The notes beneath the pieces are model-generated. The model was not told the origin of the DNA. It did no database searches and saw only the letters and a program-made list of their open reading frames with translations. This document shows, one piece after another, positions 38,276 through 47,973 of a stretch of 64,000 bases of DNA. The translations under genes were made by a program, and so were the position numbers. Position 1 is the first letter of the stretch. Each line of letters starts with the position of its first letter. Source of the DNA: Glycine soja (taxonomy: Eukaryota > Streptophyta > Magnoliopsida > Fabales > Fabaceae); contig NC_041008.1 in the NCBI RefSeq assembly GCF_004193775.1, positions 7,704,731-7,768,730 on the forward strand, in the 5' to 3' direction.

Positions 38276-40966
38276 TGTGACACCCTCTACTCCTCACATA
38301 TATGTACTAATAATAAAAAAAATAAGAAATCAAATTTAATTAAAAGTTTTTAAAACACATTTAAATACAAGCCTTTCAAAAGGATAAAAGGCTCACATTC
38401 ATTTTTCTAACATCATAATAAAACTTGTCCAAATAAATAATAAATCATCTCGACTCAAAACAAGGTCGTTTAAGACTTCATGCAATTAACATAGAAACTT
38501 ATACCCTAATGTCACATCTTATTAGAGCATTGTGTTGTCGTGCCCTCTAGCATGAGGTTTTTCGTAGTCATCCACCTAACTATCTGCTCTCATGAACACA
38601 AAGTTCGAGATCATCACAAGATTTAAACACAAATAACACACGGGGAGTGAGTTATCACATTCCCAACTGATGGAGAGAAACAAAACAATATGTAGGTATA
38701 AATATCATATAAACAAAATAAAACTTACTCAACATAGCTCACGTCATTTCACCACTTTGTCGCCCAACATCACATCACAACACAACTCGTTTCATTCATT
38801 TTCATAATATTCACGTACTCAAGGATCAAAACACAATATCACCATGTCAATCAATATTGATCAATACACAAGCGGTATGCAACATATACACTAAGACTCA
38901 ATCATATATGCAATGTGGTACCATGTCAGTGAAAAACCTTGTTGAGCGCCTAGGAGTACATGATGAGACAAACCACACACTAGCAAGTCAGGTCACTCTC
39001 ATTAGGTAAAATCATAGGGAAACCAATCAGGGTCATGTTATTTTGCGAGAATGCTCCAACCATATGGGATCGACACAGGCTTAAAGGAGTACTCAAACTG
39101 AGTGTATTTACCCCCAAGGCCTACACTCCGAAGAGTCTGTCAGGGCCTCTCCCTCCTAATTCAGGTCCAACCCAGAAAATATTTTAGCACACAGACTCTA
39201 TCTATGAACTGTACAAAACATACGACTCCTCAATTGTTCTCAAAATAGTTTTATCTCGTTGCCCATCACAATACTCGTCGTGCATTAACTCATCACCCTT
39301 AAAGGGTCTTAGTATTAACTCGTCGCCCTTAAAGGGTCTTATCATTAACTCACCGCCCTTAAAGGGTCTTATCATTAACTCACCGCCCTTAAAGGTTCTT
39401 ATAGTTGTGTAATTGTAAAATTCATAGCTCATAACTCAATGCACGCAACATCTCAATGCACGCATATATATTACAAGTCAATATATACTTAATTTATCAC
39501 ATATATTCGGTCTCAATCACAATGGTATAATCTCAAAGTAACATGTTATCACACCCCATGACTCATATACACTTTACCTATGAACTTTGCAATACACACA
39601 ATTACTCAATTGTTTTCAAACTCATTTTAACTCGTTGCGCTTGAGATTAAACTCGTCGGGTTCCCACAGTGGATCCCATCACAATACTCGTCGCCCTTAA
39701 AGGGTCTTACAATTGTGTGATTGCACAATTCATAGCTCACAACTCAATATACACATCTTAATACACATGTATTTTACCTTTCATCACATGTTCAATTTAT
39801 CACATACTCACGATTTGAATCACAATTTCATAATCTCAATATAACAATTCATACAAAAGGTTTATCACAACATGGGGAGTAAAACCTCTCAAATAATTTC
39901 ACACAATTATATCAAAATCATAGGTCAAAACATAAAAACATCAATAATACTAAAGTTTATCAATCAATTCTCATCAGAACATCAATTGGTACGTAAAACA
40001 TAACAATATTGTATTTATAATCGTAAAGGAAAAATTATAATTCAATAAACATCTCAAAATAAACTCCAATTTAATCCTCTAAGGATCCATACACATGTTT
40101 ATTCTAATCCCTAATTGCGATAAACTCATCCCTTACCTCTAACCGGGCTCACGTGTGTATTGTGACAGCAATAGTGGAATCTCTAGTAGTTTCTTAAGAT
40201 TTCTCAAGTTTTTCCTCTGACTTCTTTGATAGGGTTCCTAAACGTTAGAGAGAAGGAGAAGACATTAAAGCCTCCATTCCATTCTCTACGTGCGATGAGT
40301 ATCTCTCCCTCTAAAGACATTATTTTGCAAATTCCAACGGTGAAGATGTGCAAAAATGAATCATGAACCACATAAAATTTCACAACAATCCAACAGTTAA
40401 TGAGTCCGGGATTGTAGTTTTACTGAGACAGTTTTGGGTTTCTGCGGAAAAAGAAAAAGTTGCGATAAAAAGAATTTTTCTCTCAGCTCCGACATCTTTT
40501 CGTAATTCCCAATGGTGAGAATGTTCAAAATTGAGTTGTGAACCTGGTGCTAAAATATCACGATGATCCAATGGTGAACGAATCCGAGATGATTGTTTTT
40601 TTGAGCATGTTCGGTGGTATGCGGGAAAAGAGAGGGTTTTGGGAAGGGAAGGGGGGAAAATAAAATTGAGAGGAAGAGGGGGCATCATCGGTGTGAAAAC
40701 TCACCTAACACGTCTCTATTTATAGATAAGATACTCATAGCCTATTATTTACTCTATTTATTTATTTTTATTATCTTATAAAAAGAAACTCTATTTTATT
40801 TCCTATCAAATGAATAAATCAAATATTTTTTTTCTTCAAATCATTATTTTAATACAATTATTTCTCTTTATTTATTTAATTATAAAAAGCTCATCATTTT
40901 TCTAAAACTATTTATTTATAAATAACAATCCTTTTTTAAATTAGTTTAAAAAAATGGGATGTTACA
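38276..40966 (+). mobile_element. 2.69-kb TG...CA element, probable solo LTR (copy A)
   Basis: Begins tgtgacaccctctac and ends gggatgttaca, inserted in the copia gag frame. Flanks are gaatg (38271-38275) and taatg (40967-40971), a 5-base target duplication with one change. TG...CA ends, the 5-base duplication and absence of any coding sequence fit a long solo LTR. Two related copies occur at 53870-55245 and 61426-64000; all share a block around 'aggcctacactccgaagag'. Long open frames inside have no protein similarity I recognise. Confidence 0.75.
39284..39403 (+). repeat. 30-base tandem repeat, four units, in copy A
   Basis: Units start at 39284, 39314, 39344 and 39374, each of the form attaactcgtcgcccttaaa then gggtcttatc. 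A further partial unit lies near 39687-39710. The unit contains the near-palindrome cccttaaaggg. Confidence 0.9.
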
Positions 40967-41727
40967 TAATGCTAATCTTCAATGCTAAGCCTCTATTCTT
41001 CTTATCTATAGCTTCTTCTTCGGCCATTCTTGTCAAGTCCATTTCATATTCCGTTATGATGAGAATCCTAAAACTACCCAAATGCAGGGACCTATGACCA
41101 GGAATAGGATCAAACAATCAGTGGATTCCCTCCAACAAATGGTAGCAAACATACTTAACAAGGCCCAAGTGGAGAAGGATGAAGGCCCAGAGACAGAGGC
41201 ACAACCAAGACTATTAATTGTTGCTGAAGGTCCAAATTAATTTGAAGGCCCATGCTAAATATGTTCTATTTTTTATTTATAATTTTTTTGTCATAATTTT
41301 GGCCCAAATATGTTCTATTTTTTTATTTATAATTTTTTCGTCGTAATTTGAATCTTTGTGCCTATTTGCCTATTGAACGAATTGCATAAATTATCCTAGA
41401 CAAATTTGAAAAGAAAGGATCAGAAAAAAAAAGTTGCAGAAATTTTGAAAAAAGAAAGAAAGAAAGAAAAAAAGTGAGTGTTTGATCTTTGAACACGAAA
41501 TTGAGGCAGTTAAAGGCATTTTTTTTGGCAAAAAAGTCATGGACCAAATGCCCTTATCTGGATTCTCCTATAAATTCTGAGTGTTTTGACATATAGTGGG
41601 TCTCAAACGAACAATCGTAGCATAAGTTATGACCATTTAAAGTTTACATGTCATCTTCGTTAATTTTATTCTCTTCTTCTCTGTGATTAAGTAGCTTTTT
41701 TGTTTCTTCTTTGTTTTCTTCTATTTA

Positions 41728-41885
41728 TTATCCAAATCAAATCTAATCTATTATCCAAATCAAGTCTAATTTATTATCCAAATTAAATTTAATCTTTTAT
41801 CCAAATCAAATCTAATCTGTTATCCAAATCAAGTCTAATCTGTTATTCAAATCAAATCATTATGTTATCCAAATCAAATTTGTTA
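41728..41885 (+). repeat. 23-base tandem repeat, about seven units
   Basis: Units ttatccaaatcaaatctaat plus three bases start at 41728, 41751, 41774, 41797, 41820, 41843 and about 41865. It lies between the gypsy LTR-like block and the gag start. Confidence 0.88.
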
Positions 41886-42128
41886 CTGAGTCTATGATAA
41901 TTAAACTGTCTTTCTTGTTATATTACCTTGTGTGTCTAATTTGATTCATCCAGGAACTTAAGAGGGAGTGAGTGGTAAAAGGAAAGAGTGAAAAACATCA
42001 CACAAAAGCCTATATTGAGAGCATCAAACACGAGTGAACTACCATCAAAGAGAGAAACACATGAGTAGAGTGTGGTGAGGTCCTGTAATCTTTGTTTAAA
42101 TTATTGCAGAATTGTTTGTTCCTTAATC

Positions 42129-42826
42129 ATGGCAAGAGTTGGTGACGGTGGTGGTGAATATCATTAACTGGACAAATCTCAACGCTTATTACTGGACGTG
42201 ATGACTACACAAATGTAACGTTTGTTGAACCGTAACAATGAAGAGCTCTATAGACGAATAAAAGAACTAGAGCACCAAATGAATCCAAATGCTGGGAGAC
42301 CTTATGGTGGGAACAGAAGGGTCAATGATGGATTGAATCAAATAGAGGGGTAGAACAAAATTGAGGGAGTAAAACTCAATGTACCCCCTTTCAAAGGCAG
42401 GAGTGACCCATACACCTACCTTGACTGGGAGATGAAGATTCAACATACATTCTCATGCAATGACTATCCTGAAGAGTAGAAGGTGAAGTTAGCAGCAACT
42501 AAATTCTTGGACTATGCCCTTGTTTGGTGGATGAAAAATCAAAGGTTATACGAAAGAGGTATGTTCCAACTAGCTACAATAAAACCATGCGACAGAAACT
42601 CCAAAGGTTGTCCTAGGGAAGTTTAACTGTGGAAGAGTACTACAAGGAGATGGAGATAGCACTAGTGAGGGCCAACATTGAAGAGGACACCAAAGCAGTG
42701 CATGATGGCTTCACCAATAAGATTTCTTTCCAACACCATGACCAAAAAATTATTCTTAAACTTCTATCCCCTAAAGAAGTGTGTGATGACCAAATCAGAA
42801 TGAGAGAAAAGAGAGAACAAGATTAA
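42129..42826 (+). pseudogene. Gypsy gag remnant
   Basis: From ATG 42129 the frame carries several stops but reads RRIKELEHQMN, GVKLNVPPFKGRSDPYTYLDW, EMKIQHTFSCNDY, KVKLAATKFLDYALVWW, then after a frame change RYVPTSYNKTMRQKLQRLS and the open stretch EEYYKEMEIALVRANIEED. This is the usual gag order of legume Ty3/gypsy elements (PPFKGRSDP, YALVWW, RYVPTSYN). Confidence 0.85.
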
Positions 42827-42833
42827 GAAAATA

Positions 42834-43501
42834 GTGAGGCACCACAGAGAAAGAAGAGTGATACACCTGAAAGAAAGAGTGATACATATGAGAGAGAGTG
42901 ATACACATGAGAGAAAATTTAATTGTTTTGCAGAAGCGAGTGAAGTGAGGAAAGTGTTACTTACTCATGAACCACTCTATCTACTGTATTTCAAAGATAA
43001 TGAAATTTCTACTAATAATTCTAATGAGTTAACTATTTCTATTTCTCCTAGTGTTGAACTCTTATTGCAAGAATTTAAAGATATCTTTTCCAAGGAGATT
43101 CCTCATGGACTACCACCTTCAAGAGGCATAGAACATCAATTTGATCTCCTTCTAGGTGCTTCATTACCTAAAGGCCAGCTTACAAAAGCAATCCCCAAGA
43201 GACTCAACATAAGGATGCATGGGCCAAAGTTGAGTATGTGAAAAGATTGTATAACCAAGTGAAGGTGCAAATTGCAAAGAAGAATGAAAGCTATGCCAAG
43301 CAAGCCAACAAGAACAGGAAGGAAGTGGTACTTGAACCCGGTGCCCAAATGCAGGGACCTATGACCAGGAGTAGGACCAAACAGTCAGTGGATACCCTTC
43401 AACAAATGGTAGCAGACATACATAACAAGACCCAAGTGGAGAAGGATGAAGGCCCAAGACCCAGAGGCAGAGGCACTACCAAGACTATTAATTGTTGTTG
43501 A
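42834..43501 (+). pseudogene. Gypsy pol remnant with large internal deletion
   Basis: The first frame (42834-43241) contains LLQEFKDIFSKEIPHGLPPSRGIEHQFDL, written here as the segments EFKDIFSKEIPHGLPPSRG and IEHQFDL, which is the protease-to-RT junction of gypsy pol. It then jumps to integrase-end text. The next frame (43238-43501) reads YNQVKVQIAKKNESYAKQANK, i.e. VQIAKKNESYAKQANKNRK, then MQGPMTRSRTKQSVD, the tail of pol. RT palm, RNase H and the integrase core are missing. Confidence 0.8.
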
Positions 43502-44510
43502 AGGCCCAAACTAATTTGAAGGCCCATGCCAAATATGTTCTATTTTTTATTTATAATTTTTTCGTCATAATTTTGGCCTAAACTGATTTAAATGCCCATG
43601 TCTATTTATATCTTTTTGTTTAGATACACTATATGTATTGGTTTTCATTTTCAATAGAGGGACTTTTGACATTTTATGAATATTTTGTGAGAACTTCTAT
43701 TTGGGTTCCTTGTTGAACCAATATCAGACTTATCAAGGTAATTCTTGTGGCGTCTACCCTGACTTATCTTCCCTCTTTGAAAGTGGTGTCATCCAAACTC
43801 TGTGATCTGTATCAAGTGATGCACTCCTAACCAGAATCACATCATATTCCCTTAGCTTCCCAAACAATTCAGCATATGTCATAGTGGCAAGGTTTTTTGA
43901 TTCAGAAATAGTCGTGACCTTTGATAGCCATGTCCTGTTGAGGGATTTCAACACCTTGACATTGATCTCCTTTTCTTCAAAAATCTTTCCAAGACCCTTG
44001 AGATGGTTTACAATATGTGTAAATTTTTTCTGCACATCCTTTATAGTTTTTCCTTGCTTCATCCTAAAGGTTTTGTATTCTTGGATAAACAAATTATTTT
44101 GAGCTCTCCTTACTTTCAGTGTTCCTTCACGTGTGACTTGGATTTAATCCCACATCTCTTTGGCAGTTGTGCATGCGGACACCTTGAAAAACTCATCAGA
44201 ATTTAATGTGGAATGTATAATGTTCATTGCCTTGGAATCATATTCACCTTTTCTAATCTCTTCTTGTGACCAAGATTCATAAGGTTTCTCTACCGTTTTG
44301 TTATCAACTACATAGATTGGAACAATATATCCATTAACCACTACACTCCAAATGCCTCTATTAATAGACTCCATGAAGATTTTCATCCAAAATTTTCAAA
44401 AAGGGTAGTTTGTGCCACAGAACAATGGTGGTCTACTAATGGAAGCACCCTCAGCCAATGTCAATTGATTCCCAGCCATGATCTGAAACTTTTGATATAA
44501 GCTTGATTAA

Positions 44511-44625
44511 CTTTCAAGACCCTAACTCTGATTCCATTTGTTGGATCAGACCGAGAATCTAGAAGGGGGTTGAATAAAATCTTTCAAGACCCTAACTCTG
44601 ATACCATTTGTTGGATCAGGCCAAG
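44511..44625 (-). repeat. Duplicated LTR-end and primer-binding segment of the copia element
   Basis: A 70-base unit (44511-44580) is followed by a partial copy (44581-44625). On the minus strand each reads 'tgatccaacaaatgg(a/t)atcagagtt', i.e. LTR end ...caaca followed by tggtatcagag, the complement of initiator tRNA-Met used as primer by many plant copia elements. Confidence 0.75.
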
Positions 44626-45365
44626 AAATGCAATTAACTTTCCACAATAACCATTCATTCTTCTCTGCATGCCTTGTGGATCAAGCATCCAAAAGATTGG
44701 GAAGAAGTCCCCAATGTTAGGCCTTCCAGCTTCTTCCATGATACCTTAAATGATGTCCTTGAACTCTTGAGACTTATCAGATGTGTAATGAGTCAAACCC
44801 ATTGAGAAGAATGTGTTTGATATGGAATTAAGCACAAATGAAACCTCACCAATATCCAAGGCTTCACCTTTCTTACATCTTTCCTAGACATAATCCATCA
44901 ACTCTTGCACTTTCCTTTGGCGAAGAACTTGCGTAGAATCAAGCTGCTGAGAAGAGAACACTTTGGTAACACAAGCTCTCCTAAGGATCGTTCATTGTGC
45001 TGAAGGTGGCATCCATGCCAACGAAAATATGTGATGGTCAAGTGCTCGAATAGTTCTGGGACTATCCTATTAGTGTGGATTTGATCATTTTTTTGTAGTA
45101 CTTCTTTGGCAACTTGTGGATAGGAAATGACTATAGTGGTTGTGTTACCAAGCTTTTGTCTCATTATAGGACCATAAATTTGAAAAATATTGGTTAGTGC
45201 TTGGTGAGGTTGGCTGCCAAGTTCCAAGATATTTCCTATAATTGGAAAAGGGTGAGGCCCCGAGGGATATTTGAAGGATTTCATCAGTGTTGTGAAATTG
45301 GAGATGAGTACATGAATGCTTACCCATGCTAAGGTGATTAGTGGAAGAAGTGGAAGGTAGTTCAT
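44626..45365 (-). pseudogene. CYP76-like P450 pseudogene, first exon only
   Basis: Starts MNYLPLLPLITLAWVSIHVL at 45365 and follows the intact P450 at 31500-33515 closely through the hinge (PSGPHPFPIIGN, with one Pro lost) to about residue 105, where a frameshift occurs at VPELFEHL in place of VPDCVRAL. Later parts (lines matching FSSQQ, VKER, EEAGRPN and FFPIF of the intact gene) are still readable in shifting frames to 44626, where the copia element begins within the stretch corresponding to RKLIAF. No second exon follows. The gene is dead. Confidence 0.9.
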
Positions 45366-46048
45366 GGTTCTTAGCTAGCTTCCCTTGTGTTTAGGTTTCT
45401 TATGTTTATATGAGAAGGATATGGATGAATATGAATAATTTATTTATTTTATCTTCATTTTGGATACTCCGTGTGCCTTAACTAACAATATCTTTCATAT
45501 GAAAAAACTAACAATATCTTTTATTTTTAATTAAAATAAAAATGATTTACAAGATTTAAATGACTCATGTTTGAGGAGTTTTCAAAATTAGTTAGAGAAC
45601 AAAATCGCCTAAAAATATGCATACCAAATGAGATAATTATCATTATAATAATTATTGATTATATTGACACTTCTTTCTCTTTGACTCTATCTCTTTTAAA
45701 TGTTCTTGATTTAGGATTTACAAACACATAGTTGTGTAACTTAGATTTATTTCCCTTACTTTCATATAAATATGTCATTCTCAATAGATATGCTCATATA
45801 TTGATACAAAAAGTGTATTAAATAAAAAAAACTATATACCGTGGTTTATTTAAATATAGCACATAAAATTTTCACATACTCAAATATAACAATATTTACT
45901 ACCAAAACTAAAAATCCCAACATGAAGTAATAGTCATAGACTTTTTTTTTTCATATTCTAAGTCAAACTTCTCTTCCAATCAAACTAAAATATATTTTAA
46001 GGGAAGTAAGATTAGGACGTGAATTCCATGATCTTCCTCAATATCAAA
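45366..46048. other. AT-rich spacer between P450 fragments
   Basis: Probably includes the former promoter of the broken P450 at 44626-45365 and the 3' flank of the fragment at 46049-46553. No gene or repeat boundary seen. Confidence 0.5.
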
Positions 46049-46553
46049 TCAAGCTTGGATGGGAATAACTTGCAAGGGTTTTGCCTTATGTTAGGTAATC
46101 CCAAATGCCTAAAAAATATCAATGTCTTGGGGCTTTTTCTCGTCCGCAAGTTTCCAATCATAGTTGTATAGAAGAGAGGCCAATACAATGTGCAGTGTCC
46201 TATAAGCAAATGGCAAACCAGTACAGATCCTTCTTCCAGCTCCAAAGGGTATTAGCTCTAAATGTTGGCCTTTAAAATTAATCTCATTGTCCAAGAATCT
46301 TTCTGGTATAAACTGATTTGGGTTTTTCCAAATACTTGAATCTCTCCCCATGGCCCATACATTAACCATAATTTGTGCACTTTTAGGCTCCATGAAGCCA
46401 CTTATTTCAACATCAACATCTGACTTGCGTGGCAGTAATGGAGTAGGTGGGTGCAAGCGAAAAGTTTCCTTTCCAGTTGCTTGTAAGTACGGAAGCTTTG
46501 AGATATGTGATTCTTCAAGATGAATGTTCACCTTTGACAATGATATGTTGGAC
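46049..46553 (-). pseudogene. CYP76-like P450 pseudogene, second exon only
   Basis: Readable from a frame-shifted VKGEH through LEESHISKLPYLQA, ETFR (ExxR), PERF and the haem loop FGAGRRICTG, with Cys kept, to a TGA at 46049. The I-helix region and the whole first exon are missing. Near the end two in-frame stops follow DIDIF and precede HKAKP. It is close to the second exon of the intact P450 but a different copy, since it lies upstream of, not downstream of, the first-exon fragment at 44626-45365. Confidence 0.88.
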
Positions 46554-46791
46554 AAAAATACCAGATGAGGTTTCTTTTATAAATTATTTATTTAAATGAG
46601 TCTGTTTTGAAATTATTTACTCCATGAGTCTTTTTTTTATTACAAAGCACCTCCCCGAAGGGTGCGTTTCCCGTGAAGATGACATGTGGACGCGCCCTGC
46701 GTACAGGCGCGACAGGTAGTGCTGCTGTAGCAGGCGCGTCGGGGATCCAGGCACGACGGGTCACGCTGGGGACCCAGGCACGACCCAGTTG
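46554..46791. other. Unexplained stretch with a sharp GC-rich patch
   Basis: From about 46655 base composition jumps: 82 of the 120 bases in 46681-46800 are G or C by direct count, against strongly AT-rich flanks. It contains 'ggacgcgccctgcgtacagg' and twice 'ccaggcacgac'. It abuts the copia RNase H fragment. No protein recognised in any frame. Confidence 0.6.
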
Positions 46792-47056
46792 GGTCGATGG
46801 CATTGAAAGACCATTGAAAATTTATTGTGACAATAACTCTACAGTTCTTAGCAACAATAGGAGTACAACCAACTCAAAATTCATTGACATCAAGTTTCTG
46901 GTTGTGAAGGAAAGAGTTCAGAATATGTGGATTTCCATAGAACATATAGGGACTGATTCCATGCTAGCTAACGCACTTACTAAAGGTTTGGTACCTAGAG
47001 TTTTTTATGAGCAGATTGCTCATATGGGTGTAGTTCCTAACAGTATCTTAGTTTAG
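46792..47056 (+). pseudogene. Copia RNase H C-terminus
   Basis: The frame reads DGIERPLKIYCDNNSTVL, NRSTTNSKFIDIKFLVVKERV, ISIEHIGTDSMLANALTKGL and ends with a TAG at 47054-47056. This is the end of a copia polyprotein (IYCDN, KHID-like, LTKGL). The upstream part of the element is missing; downstream lie the purine-rich tract and LTR. Confidence 0.88.
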
Positions 47057-47494
47057 TGGAAGTCTCATTTATGTTTTATATCTTATATTTTCCAGATATT
47101 TGTATTGTTTGGATTTTATGTAGAAATAAAGTTGATGTTTATCATTCTATTCTGAGCTTGTTTTGTGTGCAATATTTGTATTGCACTTTGGATTGATCTC
47201 TATAAAAGAATAAAGTTTGGACTAGTTGGAAATAAACATGATTAAGATCAAATTGTATGTAATTTTCATGTCGCTTATTCATATTTGATCTATGTCATCG
47301 AGTATGAGTAACAGTGGTGATCGTTGTGGCTTAGTCATTCTGAATTGTGATGAAAATTGCAATGGTTTCCTGTTGCTATATGAGATGGATCAGATTGTAT
47401 AAAAGGAGTCTAAAAGTAAATAAAATACGGTTGCGCACCTAAAGAATGTTGTGATATAAATGTCTAAGGTTAATATAAAGCTTAAGTGAGAGAT
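47057..47494 (+). other. 3' untranslated part of the copia element with polypurine tract
   Basis: Non-coding sequence between the RNase H stop and the LTR, ending in 'gcttaagtgagagat', the usual purine-rich primer for plus-strand synthesis just before the LTR's TGTT. Confidence 0.7.
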
Positions 47495-47973
47495 TGTTAG
47501 GAATTTTATAATTCCTAATTAATTAATATGAACTACATATTATATTATAACATTTATATTAGTTATTTACATTTAGATGGGTTCAATATAAAGTGATCTA
47601 ATTCAATGAGCCCATTAGACTGCCAACAGAAAATTAATATGGGTTTAATGAGCATAAACCAGTTTGGCCCATTAGGGGATAATGGAAACCCTAATAAGTT
47701 AAAACCTAAGGCATGATTATGGTTCCCAAGACACCAAATCAAGAAACAATTTCTCTTCTCCCCATCTGAAGAAAAACAAAGGTCTCAAAAGGAAGAAAGT
47801 GATTTGGTTGAGGAAAGTCATTAAACCAATTGTTCGTGACCGCTGTAAGATTCTACTACGTGTTGATCAAGCTCTATAGATTTAGATATTCCTTAAAACC
47901 TCTTGATAATTTAACGTAATATGATTTGGTGCTCATTTGATATTTCATAAGATTTATTAATAAAATTCCAACA
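47495..47973 (+). repeat. 3' LTR of the copia fragment, 479 bases
   Basis: Starts tgttaggaattttataattcc (shown: tgttaggaattttataatt) and ends taaaattccaaca, so the ends are inverted (TGTTAGGAATTTT / AAAATTCCAACA). Preceded by a polypurine tract and followed immediately by CYP76 sequence at 47974, so the element was inserted in a P450 gene. Confidence 0.85.

Larger units (their letters stand above)
41057..43851 (+). mobile_element. Rearranged Ty3/gypsy material inserted in copia gag
   Basis: Contents in order: end of gypsy pol and start of its LTR (41085-41340), further LTR or leader with a 23-base tandem repeat, gag from ATG 42129, a protease/RT-start remnant, integrase C-terminus, then a second copy of the pol-end/LTR-start block (43345-43600) and an LTR end ('ttgaaccaatatcagactta'). 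Flanks tcatattccgtta (41044-41056) and tcatattccctta (43852-43864) match at 12 of 13 positions and belong to the interrupted gag. Most of pol is missing. Confidence 0.78.
38032..44479 (-). pseudogene. Copia gag, split by two insertions and two stops
   Basis: Pieces 44479-43852, 41056-40967 and 38275-38032. From ATG 44479 the frame reads MAGNQLTLAEG, PPLFCGTNYPF, stop, KFWMKIFMES, GIWSVVVNG, EKPYESWSQEE, NSDEFFKVS, AKEMWD, stop, IQVTREGT, RMKQGKTIKDVQKKFTHIVN, AELFGKLREYD. After the gypsy insertion it continues MDLTRMAEEEAIDKKNRG, LALKI, and after the second insertion PSSDESEDDNSEGSD, then the CCHC knuckle CFECKKMGHIKVDC. Domain order (UBN2-type gag, then zinc knuckle) is standard for plant copia gag. 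Two premature stops and both insertions kill it. Confidence 0.87.
37160..44625 (-). mobile_element. Degenerate Ty1/copia retrotransposon with two nested insertions
   Basis: Read on the minus strand from high to low coordinates: LTR end plus tRNA primer site in two copies (44625-44511), gag from ATG 44479 to 43852, gypsy-derived insertion (43851-41057), gag continuing 41056-40967, TG...CA insertion (40966-38276), gag continuing to a zinc knuckle (38275-38032), a large deletion of pol, the RNase H tail (37835-37637), and the 3' LTR (about 37433-37160). Removing both insertions gives a continuous gag frame at each join. The 5' end abuts a broken CYP76 exon at 44626. The element cannot move on its own. 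Confidence 0.85.

Noticed and set aside
39284..39403. CRISPR-like array (30-base exact repeat)
   Set aside because: Units are contiguous without spacers and lie in a plant transposon.
40380..40688. 102-codon minus-strand frame
   Set aside because: Inside the non-coding TG...CA element with no conservation visible in copy C; no recognisable protein.
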